DNA of 7,099 nt. Origin: an uncultured Bacteroidales bacterium (lineage in GTDB: Bacteria > Bacteroidota > Bacteroidia > Bacteroidales > F082). The first letter of the stretch is position 1, and every line of letters begins with the position of its first letter. Shown here piece by piece: positions 7,000-7,099 of the stretch. The stretch is from NCBI GenBank assembly GCA_937926515.1, contig CALAZZ010000216.1, positions 1 through 7,099 of the forward strand, in the 5' to 3' direction. The notes below the pieces were generated by a model, which was given only the letters and a program-made list of their open reading frames with translations, was not told where the DNA came from and did not search any database. A program made the position numbers and the translations under genes.

Positions 7000-7044
7000 G
7001 GTGCTCTCGACACGCGCAAGGCCACCCCGTAGGGCTGCTCGATC
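7000..7044. repeat. 45-bp GC-rich intergenic repeat, copy 2
   Basis: Direct repeat of 6936-6980 with a 64-bp period. The three differences are G to A in CTCGACGCG, A to T in the central CCCGAAGGG, and C to T in GGGCCGCTC. The central change turns the minus-strand loop from TTCG to TACG, both members of the UNCG class. It lacks the CACC end of copy 1. Confidence 0.85.
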
Positions 7045-7099
7045 TGTAAATAGCAAAAATAAATTCATCAATTTTTCGCAATTACAAATCAGCAGATTT

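Noticed and set aside
6936..7044. Possible mini CRISPR array
   Set aside because: Only two copies, three differences between them, a 19-base gap, and no cas genes in the window.
6824..7081. 85-codon open frame on the minus strand
   Set aside because: It is produced by reading through the GC-rich repeat pair and its promoter candidate; it has no domain character.

Overview
The window looks like a stretch of a Bacteroidota (Bacteroidetes) chromosome. The evidence is the family-typical secreted multidomain surface proteins (PKD-like, HYR-like, TIG and SprB-type repeats), A-rich leaders without a clear Shine-Dalgarno sequence, and two matches to the Bacteroidota promoter pattern TTG...TAnnTTTG. 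Genus cannot be decided from the sequence. All supported genes lie on the minus strand, so the window is best read from right to left.

Layout, right to left. Positions 6936-7044 hold two 45-bp GC-rich copies of a small dispersed-type repeat in an AT-rich intergenic region. A promoter candidate at 6879-6910 follows, then a long stretch (6494-6871) with no convincing gene. A gene for a secreted glycine-rich/TIG/SprB-repeat protein occupies 6493-5253. It is broken in the given sequence by a frame change at a double homopolymer (8 A then 8 G on the coding strand, 5808-5825); one extra base there would restore a single protein of about 413 residues. A 211-bp AT-rich gap (5042-5252) carries a second promoter candidate and small hairpins. 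A giant gene then starts at 5041 and is still open at base 1: at least 1680 residues of a signal-peptide-bearing, repeat-rich surface protein whose C-terminus is outside the window.

The giant protein is the main interest. After a signal peptide it has a PKD-like domain, a beta-helix-like 'Trp-Asn-Pro' region, HYR-type Ig-like domains, a 244-residue composite unit present twice, and a 93-residue Cys/Trp repeat that continues off the edge. Each composite unit is an HYR-like repeat split by a nested, AT-rich lectin/jelly-roll-like domain. A third insert of a different jelly-roll type sits inside the Cys/Trp repeats, with its expected C-terminal half placed before its N-terminal half, suggesting circular permutation or a recombination scar.

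The two genes probably encode exported surface or adhesin-like proteins. Export by the type IX system would be usual for such proteins, but no C-terminal sorting domain is visible in either. No RNA genes, CRISPR array, transposase or phage genes were found.
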